Shown here: positions 5,366-5,703 of the stretch, one piece after another | Numbering within the stretch: position 1 is the stretch's first letter | Layout of the letters: each line of letters begins with the position of its first letter | Assembly: GCA_020855015.1 (NCBI GenBank) | Contig: JAHKLP010000040.1 | Span: 1-5,703 of the forward strand | DNA length: 5,703 nt | Direction: 5' to 3' | DNA from: Methanobacterium sp. | GTDB lineage: Archaea; Methanobacteriota; Methanobacteria; Methanobacteriales; Methanobacteriaceae | The notes under the pieces: generated by a model | Databases searched by the model: none | What the model saw: the letters and a program-made list of their open reading frames with translations, nothing else | What the model was told of the DNA's origin: nothing | Position numbers and translations under genes: made by a program

Positions 5366-5703
5366 ATGTCCAAAGAGATATCACATAACGAAATTCCAAT
5401 TATAACCCTGAATAATGAGAACATCGAATCAGAACACATCTGCTGCGCCATTGGAAATGATAAAAAAAATCAGAAAAGAGCTGCAACCAAAAAAGCCTGG
5501 TTAAAGGAAAGATTCCCTGAAGGGCACACCTTCAAGAAGTTCGATGTAAGAGGGAAAGTATTCATTGAGTACTCACCAGCAGAATACGCCTGGTTTCCAA
5601 TCGAAGCACCAGGATACAATTTTATACAGTGTTTATGGGCCTCTGGACGCTATAAAGGTAAAGGATTTGGATCCAGACTCCTGGAAGAATGTGAAAAAGA
5701 CTC
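5366..5703 (+). CDS. GNAT-family N-acetyltransferase, YoaP-like, C-terminus cut by window edge
   Basis: A frame of 112 full codons runs from the ATG at 5366 off the right edge. GGGGGG at 5351-5356, nine bases before the ATG, supports the start; the nearer ATG at 5357 hits a stop after two codons. The product opens with IITLNNENIESEHICCAIG (12-30), then AWLKERFPEGHTFKKFDVRGKVFIEYSPAEYAWFPIEAPGYNFIQCLW (44-91), and reaches the acetyl-CoA-binding motif RYKGKGFGSRLLEEC (95-109), which is the Q/R-xx-G-x-G/A loop of GNAT enzymes. This N-terminal pattern is typical of GNAT proteins that carry a C-terminal YoaP-like domain; that half would lie outside the window. The acceptor is unknown. The gap to the glycosylase homologue is 29 bases, which indicates cotranscription. 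Codons look more C-rich than in the preceding gene. Confidence 0.85.
   Translation, partial: MSKEISHNEIPIITLNNENIESEHICCAIGNDKKNQKRAATKKAWLKERFPEGHTFKKFDVRGKVFIEYSPAEYAWFPIEAPGYNFIQCLWASGRYKGKGFGSRLLEECEKD

Noticed and set aside
1..5703. CRISPR array, tRNA, insertion sequence or phage remnants
   Set aside because: No regularly spaced repeats, no cloverleaf-like sequence, no transposase-like frame and no long terminal inverted repeats were seen on either strand.

Overview
The window looks like a piece of a mesophilic methanogenic archaeon chromosome, most likely Methanobacterium or a close relative (Methanobacteriales). The grounds are a strongly AT-rich sequence, intergenic regions with archaeal-type TATA boxes about 50-60 bases before start codons, GGAGGT/GGGG-type Shine-Dalgarno sites, and protein families and sequence styles I associate with that group. 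No rRNA, tRNA, CRISPR array, transposase or phage gene is visible. The genus is an inference from protein character, not from a marker gene.

Layout. (1) Positions 1-1605, minus strand: a signal-peptide-bearing M28-type metallopeptidase homologue with an unusual metal site, followed 51 bases downstream by an exported PepSY-like protein that runs off the left edge. (2) Positions 1606-2144: a divergent promoter region, then a plus-strand, cysteine-free carboxymuconolactone-decarboxylase-fold protein ending at a T-rich terminator. (3) Positions 2208-3743: a minus-strand winged-helix regulator divergent from a plus-strand fusion of a GyrI-like effector-binding domain to a TrmO/TsaA-type domain. 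Their shared 198-base intergenic region holds two TATA candidates and a 13-base palindrome. (4) Positions 3744-3934: an intergenic region with a palindrome, a stem-loop, a short direct repeat and a complete Shine-Dalgarno sequence that leads to no gene. (5) Positions 3935-5703: three closely spaced plus-strand genes, probably one operon: a second, stand-alone GyrI/Cass2-like protein, a Fpg/Nei-type DNA glycosylase homologue that lacks the catalytic N-terminal proline, and the start of a GNAT acetyltransferase that runs off the right edge.

How the parts may work together. The right half (2208-5703) is rich in small-molecule-binding folds (two GyrI-like domains), nucleic-acid-acting folds (TrmO-like, Fpg/Nei-like), an acetyltransferase and a regulator with no ligand domain of its own. 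A coherent but unproven reading is a detoxification and nucleic-acid-maintenance island: sensing or neutralising a reactive small molecule and dealing with its damage. The left half concerns the cell surface: a secreted hydrolase homologue and an exported PepSY-like protein. Several enzymes here have changed catalytic positions (M28 metal ligands, Fpg/Nei Pro2, CMD cysteines), so transferring functions by name would be unsafe.
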